Both the position numbers and the translations under genes were made by a program. DNA of 64,000 nt. Source: Phycisphaerales bacterium. GTDB lineage: Bacteria > Planctomycetota > Phycisphaerae > UBA1845 > UTPLA1. The notes under the pieces were generated by a model. The model did no database searches. It was not told the origin of the DNA and saw only the letters and a program-made list of their open reading frames with translations. Positions 35,035-43,202 of this stretch are shown here, piece after piece; the stretch's first letter is position 1, and each line of letters starts with the position of its first letter. The DNA is taken from contig JAKSDK010000668.1 of the NCBI GenBank assembly GCA_022360095.1, forward strand, positions 1 to 64,000, in the 5' to 3' direction.

Positions 35035-35301
35035 ATGCCGCGTTGCGATGCATCGGTGGTGTTCCTAACGTTATGTTGCCTGGTGCTGACGGGTTGCAGT
35101 ACGTCCGGCCGTTTTCTATTGAGCAGCACGCTGCCAACCAACAGCGGCGGCCAGTTCAATGAACCGATCGGTGCCTGCTGTTTGCCCTCGGGGGCCTGTC
35201 TGACGGTGCCCGCGTCAGAATGCAATGCTTATTCCGGCATCTTTTTTGGGGAAGGGATCATCTGTGGCATTGCGCCCTGTAGTGATTTATTCACGCCCTA
35301 G
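35035..35301 (+). CDS. Small lipoprotein with one GACC cysteine repeat
   Basis: An 88-residue protein with a lipoprotein signal (VVFLTLCCLVLTGC, lipobox LTGC). The mature part is a single cysteine-rich unit (GACCLPSGACLTVPASECN, then YSGIFFGEGIICGIAPC) of the same kind as the five repeats in metalloprotease B. GGAGGG lies about 6 nt before the ATG. It should be anchored in a membrane as a small disulfide-rich knob. Function unknown; the shared repeat suggests a common binding partner or structural role. Confidence 0.75.
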   Translation: MPRCDASVVFLTLCCLVLTGCSTSGRFLLSSTLPTNSGGQFNEPIGACCLPSGACLTVPASECNAYSGIFFGEGIICGIAPCSDLFTP

Positions 35302-35484
35302 AACTGGGTGATCATCCCCAATCGCGAAGAAAAGCTTTCGGTGAAATTCACCCACCCCAAAAAGGACAAGCTGTTCTGTGAATCGAAATCGCGTCTTTTG
35401 CGATTGGCACACTGATTGTATCCTCAACGAACGGCAATAACGGTTGCTCGCACGCCAGAATACGAAAGCGAAAAACAACAAATC

Positions 35485-35814
35485 ATGACTTCATCATCGA
35501 GTGCACGTGGATTTTGCCACGTGAAACCCCCATCCTTGCTTTATGGCCTGGCATTGACTCTCCTGATGATATCGGGTTGCGAGTTCTGGCCAATCCCCTG
35601 TGGAGACGACGCGGAGTTCTGCCGGATCGGCGAGTTCTGCCTATTTGAAGAAGGAGATTGCGGGAACAGCGATGCCGGGACCTGCACGCCACGCCCCGAT
35701 GCATGCGTTGAAATCTTCGCGCCTGTCTGTGGTTGCGACGGACAAACGTATAGCAATGAATGTGAAGCCTGGACGGCGGGAGTCAGCGTCGCAGCGGACG
35801 GTCCATGCGAATAG
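35485..35814 (+). CDS. Kazal-type protease inhibitor lipoprotein
   Basis: A 109-residue protein with a lipoprotein signal ending LMISGC. The mature part has a Cys-rich segment (CGDDAEFCRIGEFC) and then a Kazal domain: CVEIFAPVCGCDGQTYSNEC followed by spaced Cys at the end. The VCGxDGxTYxNxC core is complete apart from Cys for Gly-neighbour variation. Kazal domains bind serine proteases through the loop before PVCG. The start is the ATG at 35485; an earlier in-frame ATG at 35416 would put 23 extra residues before the signal. No strong ribosome site. Confidence 0.8.
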   Translation: MTSSSSARGFCHVKPPSLLYGLALTLLMISGCEFWPIPCGDDAEFCRIGEFCLFEEGDCGNSDAGTCTPRPDACVEIFAPVCGCDGQTYSNECEAWTAGVSVAADGPCE

Positions 35815-35874
35815 ATTCCCCCTCCATCGCGTGGAGCCATCGACAGAGACGGTCTGGCTCAATGGGAAACGTTT

Positions 35875-36483
35875 TCAGCGACTGTAGTACTCAACAACCA
35901 GGTTGTAGTCGATCTCGAAGGGGATGCGACTGTCTTCGAGTCCCGGCATGCGCGTGATGGTCGCCTCGAACTTATTCTCAGCGCTTTGAAGCCAATCCAA
36001 GTTGAGATGAAACTCAGCCGTCTCACTCATTTCGCGCACAAACTTCGCGCTCTTCTCCTTGACAGTGACTTTGTCCCCTGCCGAGAGATGATAAGACGGC
36101 TTGTTCACCTTGTGGCCGTTCACGAGGAAGTGGCCATGCGAGACCATCTGTCGGGCCTGCCAGATCGTCCGAGCCCAACCCAGGCGACGAACAACATTGT
36201 CGAGCCTTGTCTCAAGAATCTCATGCAAAACAACCGGGGTCGTGCGTCTCGAACTGGCCGCCTCTTTCATGTAACGCCGAAGCTGGCCATCGCGGACGTT
36301 GTAGTAACAGGCCAGCTTCTGCTTCTCACAAAGTTGACGACCGTAGAGGCTCCGCCGACCTCGGCGCACCGGATGCATGCCCGGGGGATTCTCACGGCGC
36401 AATCGCATGTGTTTTGGCGTTTCCGCAATCGGCACGCCCAAACTCCGAGTGAGCCTCACCTTCGGTCCCGAGTAATTACCCAT
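35875..36483 (-). CDS. rpsD: 30S ribosomal protein S4
   Basis: A 202-residue ribosomal protein. It has the S4 N-terminal domain (GPKVRLTRSLGVPIAETPK, Cys-free zinc-less form) and the S4 RNA-binding domain (RLDNVVRRLGWARTIWQARQ, then VSHGHFLVNGHKVNKPSY). It binds 16S rRNA early in 30S assembly. Length is normal. It is alone rather than in the alpha operon with rpsM, rpsK, rpoA and rplQ, at least within this window; single rpsD loci are known in several phyla. Confidence 0.95.
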   Translation of the reverse strand: MGNYSGPKVRLTRSLGVPIAETPKHMRLRRENPPGMHPVRRGRRSLYGRQLCEKQKLACYYNVRDGQLRRYMKEAASSRRTTPVVLHEILETRLDNVVRRLGWARTIWQARQMVSHGHFLVNGHKVNKPSYHLSAGDKVTVKEKSAKFVREMSETAEFHLNLDWLQSAENKFEATITRMPGLEDSRIPFEIDYNLVVEYYSR

Positions 36484-36635
36484 GTCGCGTCTGTCTCCTA
36501 AATCGTAGCATGGCCGACGAAAATCGAGCCCACACGTTCAAAAACGGAGTACAATACACGGAAACGAGCCGGCTCGCAATAGCGCCACCGTAATATGTTG
36601 TTATTCAAGCACTTACTGACACCACTCCGGAGCCT

Positions 36636-36938
36636 TCACGCGATGGCGCTTTCAAGCTCGGAAATCCGTCTTTGAGCCTCAGATCGAGCCGCGAGAATGA
36701 GCTGACTTAACTGTTCCAAACTCATGTTGCTCAAACCCATCCGTGCGGCACTTGCGACTTTTCGTCCCCCAACTTTCCTTGGCCGGCCTAATCGACGAAC
36801 GCCCCGGCGCGCTCGATTTGACTTCTTGTTTGTCTTTTTCCGTTTCCTTCCATGAACCGCATTTTCATGTCGCGCCAAGTGGGCGGCCATGCCGAACGTT
36901 CGAGTGCACTTCGGGCATTTAAATGAGCCTTTTGCCAT
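36636..36938 (-). CDS. C2H2 zinc finger protein with AT-hook
   Basis: A 100-residue basic protein. Residues 6-25 form a classical zinc finger FKCPKCTRTFGMAAHLARHE with the second His four residues further on: Cys-x2-Cys-x12-His-x4-His, with Phe and Leu at the core positions. A Lys/Arg-rich linker (about 30-45) leads to RRLGRPRKVGG, a canonical AT-hook (GRP core). The C-terminus (about 68-100) is a predicted amphipathic helix. The layout suggests a small nucleoid-associated or gene-regulatory DNA-binding protein. The spacing is like the eukaryotic finger, unlike the Ros/MucR finger. AAGGAG lies 7 nt before the chosen ATG. Confidence 0.8.
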   Translation of the reverse strand: MAKGSFKCPKCTRTFGMAAHLARHENAVHGRKRKKTNKKSNRARRGVRRLGRPRKVGGRKVASAARMGLSNMSLEQLSQLILAARSEAQRRISELESAIA

Positions 36939-37256
36939 CAGAATCTCCTTCAATTACGCAATGTTCCTTGACGTACCCCTGCCCATAAAAATAGGCATAA
37001 AAAGAGTAATGAGTCTGGTGATAACTTGCAAGTCCAGACTGCGAAATTCCCCCGACTGGCGCTGCCAAAAACGGGAGGCTTCAAAACCGAAGTGCAAAAT
37101 CAGTGGCACGATCAGACTGTGACTGGACCTCAGAAACGACCATCGCAGTGCGGCCAAATGCCAAAACAACATGCATTCATCCAGTCGCGATCCGTGATTG
37201 GAACGATTTGACGTATACACGTATGAGCCCAGTTCCACTGATCCATAGAAGCCGGG
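36939..37256. other. Divergent intergenic region
   Basis: About 320 bp between the zinc-finger gene (minus) and a membrane protein gene (plus). Several A/T-rich tracts (for example CATAAAAATAGGCATAAAAAG near 36983) and two TTGACG hexamers are present, but no promoter could be assigned with confidence. No gene seen. Confidence 0.4.
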
Positions 37257-38228
37257 ATGAATACGAAAAAATTCGATCCGCCCAAGACGTGCACTGACGC
37301 GTCCGCACAAGCAAACTTCGCATCATTAGGGCGAGAAGGTCAACCAGACTGGGATATCGTCGAATTCGACGTCTTTTGTTCACGCTGTGCGTACAACCTC
37401 CGCGCACTGAGCAAGCCGCGTTGCCCCGAGTGCGGCCTCCAGTTCGACTGGCACGTCGTTCTCGACGAGGCCGCGCGGCACAGTGATTTTCTTTTTGAGC
37501 ATAACTGGGAGACCAGACCGATTCTCTCCTGGTGGACCACATTCCGGCGATCGTTCCGTCCGATTCGATTCTGGAACAATGTTTCCATCCATGATCGCGT
37601 ATGTCCAGGACCGCTGTGGTTCATGCTTGGCGTATCCATTGTGCTTTTCTTCGTCGTTCTTCACGGCACGGCTCTGTGTAGCTGGATCATTCTCGATCAT
37701 ATCTACGACAATCTTTATCCCGTGCCGTGGCGCTTCGGGCCCGGTCCGCCTCCCACGCTCGAACTAGTTATCGCGGAACTTGAAGACATCGCGCAAGCTC
37801 CCGTCTTACTTGGAAGCAAGTATCTATTAGCACTGACGTCCATCATGTCGTTTCTACTGGCCATGTTGGCCGTACCATGTTCGCTCTGGCAAACTCTGGG
37901 AAAATGCCGCGTGCGCACGGTTCAGATTTTACGAACCGTGGCGTACATGCTCCCTCCGGCATTTGTTCTTTGCTCATGGGTGATCTTGTGCTTCATCATC
38001 CTGATGGGCCTTGTTCGCTTCGACAATCCAATGCACGATTTCGTTTTCGCCTTCTCGTTCATCTTCGCCGTGACATTAATCCCTGCCTTCTATGTGGGCA
38101 CCGGACTGAAACGGTACCTTCAATTGCCCAGGGCCTACTTCGTCGCCGTTGTGACGTCGATCATTGCCCTGCTCTTTCTAATGTCAACGAACGTCATCAT
38201 GGCCGCAGTCTTGCGCAGCCTATGGTAG
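37257..38228 (+). CDS. Zinc-ribbon membrane protein of unknown function
   Basis: A 323-residue protein. Near residue 40 a zinc ribbon reads FCSRCAYNLRALSKPRCPEC, typical of planctomycete membrane proteins. Five hydrophobic helices follow: about 120-150, 195-220, 235-260, 270-290 and 300-320. There is no catalytic motif. The ribbon lies on the cytoplasmic side if the usual positive-inside rule holds. The start codon has a poor ribosome site. Convergent with the kamA-like gene downstream. Confidence 0.65.
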   Translation: MNTKKFDPPKTCTDASAQANFASLGREGQPDWDIVEFDVFCSRCAYNLRALSKPRCPECGLQFDWHVVLDEAARHSDFLFEHNWETRPILSWWTTFRRSFRPIRFWNNVSIHDRVCPGPLWFMLGVSIVLFFVVLHGTALCSWIILDHIYDNLYPVPWRFGPGPPPTLELVIAELEDIAQAPVLLGSKYLLALTSIMSFLLAMLAVPCSLWQTLGKCRVRTVQILRTVAYMLPPAFVLCSWVILCFIILMGLVRFDNPMHDFVFAFSFIFAVTLIPAFYVGTGLKRYLQLPRAYFVAVVTSIIALLFLMSTNVIMAAVLRSLW

Positions 38229-38260
38229 ACGTAGGATGAATTGTCCGACCGCCGAAGACT

Positions 38261-39631
38261 CTAGACAATCAAGTTACTTTCTATTGTCAACGGGATCGAA
38301 TTCAGAGATGGCTTCGGCTTGAGGAAAAATGCACGGTCGCGCTCGGTGGCGGGAACAAGTTCATCGAACCAGACCGCTTTCGGATCGAAACGGGCAAAGA
38401 ACGGTTGTCGAACCAAGCGGGGATTGCGCGCCTGTAGGTACTCCAGCACGAACACCGGTTCGTCGTCGATCTCGGACACGCCCAAAACGTGGACTTTGCC
38501 CGGGAACGTCGACATCGACGGCCCTCGAACGCTTCTCGCCAAGCCGGAGACACGCTGATAGGCCCCCTGGAAGACCTCCCAGGCACGAACAAGCGGCACC
38601 TCGAAGTAATGTCGGGCTCCCGTGTCCCGCTCCACGAACATGTAATAGGGTATCGCACCCAATCGCACACCGGTACGCCACATGTCCGCCCAGGTATTCG
38701 GATCGTCGTTCACATAGCGGATGAGCGGGGACTGCATTCGAATGTTCGCTCCCGTTGCTCGAATGCGAAGAAGCGCCTTTTGAGCGATGTCCGTCGATAA
38801 TTCGACGGGATGCGAATAGTGTCCCATCAAAGCCAGGTGCTTGCTGTTATCGACGACCTGCTCAAAAAGCCGCATGAGGTCGTCCGCATCGGGATCGGTG
38901 ACGAAGCGTTGCGGCCAGTATGCAACAGCTTTGGTTCCAATCCTGATCGTCTGGACGTGTGCCAATTCCGGGTCCATCAAGGCTTCCAGGTAACGCCGCA
39001 AGACCTTGGTGCTCATGATCATCGGATCGCCACCGGTCAACAGCACGTCCGTGACTCCGGGGTGATCCTTGAGATAGGCCACGAGCAATTCAATGTCATT
39101 GTTCGCGAACTTCAGCCCCTCGACACCGACAAACTGGGCCCAACGAAAACAGAACGTGCAATAGGCATGACACGTCTGGCCATGGCTTGGGAAGAACAAG
39201 ACCGTTTCGCGATACTTGTGTTGGACGCCGGGGATCGGTCCATCGTTGTATGTTGGAACGTTATGCGTCATTTGTCCGGCCGGATGGGGATTCAGTTCCA
39301 GCCGAATGCGATTCGCTTCTTTCTCAATGAGCTCTCTGGAAGCATCGGCCTGCAGCAGCGACCACATCGTCTCGTAATGTTCCTTCTCGAGCATTCCCTT
39401 TTGGGGAAAGGTGAGTTGGTACATCGGATCGTCCGGCACTTTGTCCCAATTGATCAACTCTCGCATCACGTATGCATTGCTTCGAAACGGCAGAACCGTC
39501 GAGACGACGTTCACCGCTTCCCGCAACTCGGGAGAGAGTAGCGCCCACTCTGGTGTCCGAGCGACGTTCGCTGTCGTGACTGCTCGAAAACGCTCTCGAT
39601 TGACACCATGACCGATGTGGGCTCTGATCAT
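38261..39631 (-). CDS. kamA: KamA-like radical SAM aminomutase
   Basis: A 456-residue enzyme. The radical SAM motif is CHAYCTFCFRW (Cys-x3-Cys-x2-Cys). LLTGGDPMIMSTKVLRRYLE is a strong family signature of lysine 2,3-aminomutases (GGDP binds SAM). PLP-binding is expected through a Lys near the C-terminal third; canonical KamA has a PGGGGK segment, but here the matching stretch is STFPGKVHVLG, so the Lys is kept and the Gly run lost. The long C-terminal zinc-binding tail of clostridial KamA is not evident. The substrate could be L-lysine or another amino acid. The start at 39631 has AAAGGAGG about 7 nt upstream. Confidence 0.85.
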   Translation of the reverse strand: MIRAHIGHGVNRERFRAVTTANVARTPEWALLSPELREAVNVVSTVLPFRSNAYVMRELINWDKVPDDPMYQLTFPQKGMLEKEHYETMWSLLQADASRELIEKEANRIRLELNPHPAGQMTHNVPTYNDGPIPGVQHKYRETVLFFPSHGQTCHAYCTFCFRWAQFVGVEGLKFANNDIELLVAYLKDHPGVTDVLLTGGDPMIMSTKVLRRYLEALMDPELAHVQTIRIGTKAVAYWPQRFVTDPDADDLMRLFEQVVDNSKHLALMGHYSHPVELSTDIAQKALLRIRATGANIRMQSPLIRYVNDDPNTWADMWRTGVRLGAIPYYMFVERDTGARHYFEVPLVRAWEVFQGAYQRVSGLARSVRGPSMSTFPGKVHVLGVSEIDDEPVFVLEYLQARNPRLVRQPFFARFDPKAVWFDELVPATERDRAFFLKPKPSLNSIPLTIESNLIV

Positions 39632-40105
39632 TAGGGACCTCCTTTGCAAATCGCCTCGATTTCGGTCTCGCGAATCTATGCGGACGATGGGGGATGACGA
39701 GGCTTGTTATGTGCCTGGACTCGAACCCACGCAGCGATGTGCTAAAAGCGCCGCGTCTAGGATCACTTCCTTAAACTCATGAAGGCAACTCGTCGAGTAT
39801 AAGCGGTTATGCCTGAATCCGCGACCTTCATTGGCGCTCGACACCCTTCATGGCTTAACAGAACGTCGATTCATGGTTTGATCCACTAGAATTATGGTCG
39901 GCGAAATCGAACGGGTCCATTATAAGCTTATGCAGATATTGGAATTAGCATGAAAGCTGCATAAAAAATCGATCGAAACCCGTACAGTCGCTACGAAAAT
40001 CACATGCTGAGGGGCGTGCCTTAAAGCCCCGATAATCCTTCGAGAACCTGAAAAGGCGTATGCTGAAAACGCATAGGCTGATGTTTCACAACCGGTCACA
40101 TCTAC
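39632..40105. other. Non-coding gap upstream of the KamA-like gene
   Basis: About 470 bp without a gene. On the minus strand 39714-39735 reads GTGGGTTCGAGTCCAGG, which looks like a tRNA T-arm, and CTAGACGCGGCGCTTTTAGC lies just before it, but no complete cloverleaf can be drawn. The rest is A/T-richer DNA. Confidence 0.35.
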
Positions 40106-40543
40106 TCAGGCATCCAAATGATACAGCATGAAATAGACGATCACACCGGTCACGGAAACGTAGAGCCATATGGGAAAGGTCCATCGGGCAATCCTGCGAT
40201 GACTCGCAAAGTCCCCGCGAAAGGCGCGACGCAACGTGATGATCGCCAGCACCGGAACCGTCGCCGCAAGAATGATGTGAGAGATCAACAAAGCGTAATA
40301 CAGGTAGGCCACCCAACCTGTCCCGGCAAATTCAGTATGCCCGACGCCTTCGCGCATCTGCCGTGCCGTGTGATACGTGAGATAACTGATCAGGAACAAA
40401 ACGGACACGGTAAATGCTGCAAGCATACAAGCCTTGTGTCCCGAGACGTGCCGCTTGCGAATCAGCGCGAAGCCGGTGATGAGCAGAACGGTCGACAGTG
40501 CGTTCAGCGACGCGTTGACGTGAGAGAGATCGAGTAGCGTCAC
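40106..40543 (-). CDS. DUF420 membrane protein, oxidase-associated
   Basis: A 145-residue protein with four or five transmembrane helices. It has the DUF420 features NASLNALSTVLLITGFALIR near the N-terminus, SYLTYHTA, YYALLISHIILAA and HRRIARWTFPIWLYVSVTGV. DUF420 proteins (related to CtaM-like assembly proteins) are often coded beside heme-copper oxidase genes. The GTG start overlaps the stop of the SCO gene by one nucleotide (TAGTG), so the two are translationally coupled. It is the last gene of the respiratory cluster. Confidence 0.85.
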   Translation of the reverse strand: MTLLDLSHVNASLNALSTVLLITGFALIRKRHVSGHKACMLAAFTVSVLFLISYLTYHTARQMREGVGHTEFAGTGWVAYLYYALLISHIILAATVPVLAIITLRRAFRGDFASHRRIARWTFPIWLYVSVTGVIVYFMLYHLDA

Positions 40544-41286
40544 TATGCACTCTCTCTCAAGAGGCTGCGAATATCGTTCAGGAGTTTTTGTCGAGTCTCG
40601 CCCGACATGGGCTTGTCAATGACCTCTGCACGCGGCTGCTCCATTTCAGCGTCGGTGACGATCTCATAGTAGCCACGAATCTGCCCTTTCTTGTCGACGA
40701 GAACGAATCGGGGAGAATGGTCGACCTGATCGGAGTCCTCCACATTTTGCGCCGTGAGCATAAATCCCCGCTGGGAAAGGTCGAAAATCTCATCCTGATC
40801 GCCGGTCAGGAAAAACCACGGATAACCGTCCGCCTTGAACATCGTGGCATATTCTCTCAGGACCTTCGGAGTATCCGTCTCCGGATCGACACTGATCGAA
40901 ACCGTTCGGACCTGGTCGAGCTTTTGTGCTTTCAAGGCTTCGTTTAGTTCTCGCATCCGCCGGGTCATGATCGGGCAAGGACCGCCGCAATGGGTGAAGA
41001 TAAAGTCTGCAACCCATACCTCGCCCTTGAGATCCCCCAATGACACTTTTTTTCCGCTGCGCTCAGTCAGCGTGAAATCCGGCAGTTGCCCGAGGACCGG
41101 CAGCGATGTATGCGACGTTGAGACCGATCTTCCTTTTCCGCTACGATCCGCCCGGGCATATTGCAAATAGGCGAGTCCGGAGACGGCGAGTACCGTCACG
41201 GCCGTCAGCACCCAAAAACCCCGGCTTGGCTGCAACTCAGATGTCGAAGATGGGTTGGTCCCGTTGTGCTGATCTTGTCCGGTCAT
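40543..41286 (-). CDS. sco: SCO1/SenC-type copper chaperone
   Basis: A 247-residue membrane-anchored thioredoxin-fold protein. It has an N-terminal anchor (about 24-45, FWVLTAVTVLAVSGLAYLQY) and then the SCO domain. The copper ligands are the CxxxC pair in FTHCGGPCPIM and the His in DQVDHSPRFVLVD. SCO proteins deliver copper to the CuA site of oxidase subunit II. The start at 41286 has GGAG 7 nt upstream; the long frame reaching 41673 is antisense-like and overlaps the next gene. Its position in the oxidase cluster fits the role. Confidence 0.92.
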   Translation of the reverse strand: MTGQDQHNGTNPSSTSELQPSRGFWVLTAVTVLAVSGLAYLQYARADRSGKGRSVSTSHTSLPVLGQLPDFTLTERSGKKVSLGDLKGEVWVADFIFTHCGGPCPIMTRRMRELNEALKAQKLDQVRTVSISVDPETDTPKVLREYATMFKADGYPWFFLTGDQDEIFDLSQRGFMLTAQNVEDSDQVDHSPRFVLVDKKGQIRGYYEIVTDAEMEQPRAEVIDKPMSGETRQKLLNDIRSLLRESA

Positions 41287-41351
41287 GGGGATCTCCACTA
41301 TTCCCGCAACGATTCTAGAATCGTTGCCACCGCGATTCAAACTTAACAAAT

Positions 41352-42182
41352 CTATTGCGATACGTTTGATGTCTTGTTTGTCGCCACCTTGACGGACAGC
41401 CCCAACATGACCGCCGCAAAAAGAACCGAAACTCCGAAAGCGACCGGCAGCCCCACCTGACCTGACAAATGGCCGGGGCCCGAGCCGAAATACATCGCCT
41501 GGCGAATCAGCGCGATGGCGTAAGTCATGGGATTGAGGTTGACGACCCAGCGTATGAGCGTTGCAGAACCCTCGGGTGGAAAAAAGGCCCCCGAGAGCAC
41601 GAGCATCGGCATGAGGACGAGGTTCATGACCGCATGAAAGCCCTGCACGGATTCCATGCGCCATGCCATCCAAAAGCCGAGACTGGTGACGGCCAGGGCG
41701 ACCAGGACCATTGCACCGACGGTCGCAATCACCGAGATCATCGAAAGAGAAATCTCGGCGACCGGCGCGAGTGCAAGGAAGAGAACCGCCTGTGCGACCG
41801 CAAGCGTGGTTGCACCCGATACTTTGCCGAGCACAATCGCTAAACGGGAAACCGGCGCCACCAGAACCCCTTGCATAAAGCCTTCGCGGCGATCGTCGAT
41901 AATGGAGATCATCGAGAAGATGGATGTGAACAGCAGTATGGCGCCGATGGCACCCGGGTAGGTGTATTCGAGGTAGGACATCGAAGCGTCAACACCAGGC
42001 AACTTGAACGAGCGCCCCAACCCACCGCCGATGAGCAGCCAGAACACCAAAGGGGTCCCCAATGCGCCAATCACTCGGCTGCGCTGTCGCAGAAATCGAA
42101 CGATTTCGCGCCGCCAAAGCGTCCAGGATGGCCAGAAAAGCCCGATCGTCGGTGCGGACGCCGTTTCTGTGTTCGGCTTCAT
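41352..42182 (-). CDS. ABC-2 type transporter permease
   Basis: A 276-residue permease with six transmembrane helices. It has the ABC-2 signature near residues 70-115 (YTYPGAIGAILLFTSIFSMI, then DDRREGFMQGVLVAPVSR) and MLVLSGAFFPPEGSATLIRW before the fifth helix. It overlaps the ATPase gene by 4 nt. The pair probably exports a lipid, drug or heme-related compound. Placement inside a cytochrome oxidase assembly cluster suggests a link to oxidase maturation, but nothing in the sequence proves it. Confidence 0.9.
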   Translation of the reverse strand: MKPNTETASAPTIGLFWPSWTLWRREIVRFLRQRSRVIGALGTPLVFWLLIGGGLGRSFKLPGVDASMSYLEYTYPGAIGAILLFTSIFSMISIIDDRREGFMQGVLVAPVSRLAIVLGKVSGATTLAVAQAVLFLALAPVAEISLSMISVIATVGAMVLVALAVTSLGFWMAWRMESVQGFHAVMNLVLMPMLVLSGAFFPPEGSATLIRWVVNLNPMTYAIALIRQAMYFGSGPGHLSGQVGLPVAFGVSVLFAAVMLGLSVKVATNKTSNVSQ

Positions 42183-43126
42183 CTTTCAGGAACCTCATCC
42201 GGAGCATCGGTGTCAAACGAGTGACCCGTTTCGTGCACAAACACGTCTTCGAGCGTCGGCTTTCCGATGGTCACGGCCTTGAGTTCGTCACCGAATCGAT
42301 TCATGACTTCGGTCGCCAAGGCCGTGCCGCGTTCCGTCTCGATTCTCACGGCTCCATTTACGACGGACGGCTCTACGCTAATCTGACTGTTGATTCGGCG
42401 GCTAAGATCGGCCGGTTCATCGCACTCGATCGTAATGCAGTCGCCGCCGATGCGCTGCTTGAGTTCGCTCGGTGTGCCGCAAACCACGAGTCGGCCTCGA
42501 TCCAGAATCGCTAACCGGCTGCACCGCTCGGCTTCATCCATAAAATGGGTGGTCAACAGAATGGTCATGTTCTTTTCCGCTTGTACACGGCTTAGGTGGC
42601 GCCACAACTCCATTCTGGCTCTCGGGTCCAGACCCGTGCTCGGCTCATCCAGAATCAGCAAGGCCGGATCGTGCAAGAGACATTTGGCCAACTCGACGCG
42701 CCGCCGAAGTCCGCCGGAAAGCGTCTTGACAAGTTGCTCCGCACGATCGGCGACGTTCAAGGCTTGCAGCGCCTCGTCAATCCGACCATTGAGTTCGTCA
42801 CCGGCCATGCCATACAGGTGTCCATGATGACGAAGGTTTTCACGAGACGTGAGTTGAATGTCGAGGCTCGGCGCCTGGAAGACGACACCGATCTGCCGAC
42901 GGGCTTCAGAACGCTCCGTGACAATGTCATGGCCGCAGATTCGGGCACGTCCGCCGGAAGGCGTCAGCAGCGTCGTGAGGATTCTGAACAACGTGGTTTT
43001 TCCGCTGCCGTTCGGACCCAACAGCCCGAAGCAATCGCCCGACAACACCTCGAAGCTGACGCCATCCAATGCAACAAACTCACCATATTGATGACGGAGG
43101 TCGATGACCGAGACGATGTCATGCAT
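42179..43126 (-). CDS. ABC transporter ATP-binding protein (DrrA/CcmA-like)
   Basis: A 315-residue ATPase. Walker A is GLLGPNGSGKTTLFR, the signature is LSGGLRRRVELAKCLLHDP, Walker B is LLILDEPSTGLDPRARMELW, and the switch His is in ILLTTHFMDEAERC. The C-terminal extension (about 225-300) is typical for DrrA-type exporters. It pairs with the downstream permease with a 4-nt overlap. Between it and heme O synthase there are 76 nt. Substrate unknown. Confidence 0.92.
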   Translation of the reverse strand: MHDIVSVIDLRHQYGEFVALDGVSFEVLSGDCFGLLGPNGSGKTTLFRILTTLLTPSGGRARICGHDIVTERSEARRQIGVVFQAPSLDIQLTSRENLRHHGHLYGMAGDELNGRIDEALQALNVADRAEQLVKTLSGGLRRRVELAKCLLHDPALLILDEPSTGLDPRARMELWRHLSRVQAEKNMTILLTTHFMDEAERCSRLAILDRGRLVVCGTPSELKQRIGGDCITIECDEPADLSRRINSQISVEPSVVNGAVRIETERGTALATEVMNRFGDELKAVTIGKPTLEDVFVHETGHSFDTDAPDEVPER

Positions 43127-43202
43127 GGCAATTCGGTTTACTCGGTTTACGAGGGACGCACCCCTGATCGTCGGGCTCGATTTCTCTCAAGACAGAAACG
43201 CT

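Noticed and set aside
39690-39800. Complete tRNA or tmRNA gene
   Set aside because: Only a T-arm-like stretch is visible; the acceptor, anticodon and T stems cannot be paired.
41287-41673. N-terminal extension of the SCO gene
   Set aside because: The extra 129 residues overlap the ABC permease gene in antisense and lack family similarity; a good ribosome site exists at the internal ATG.
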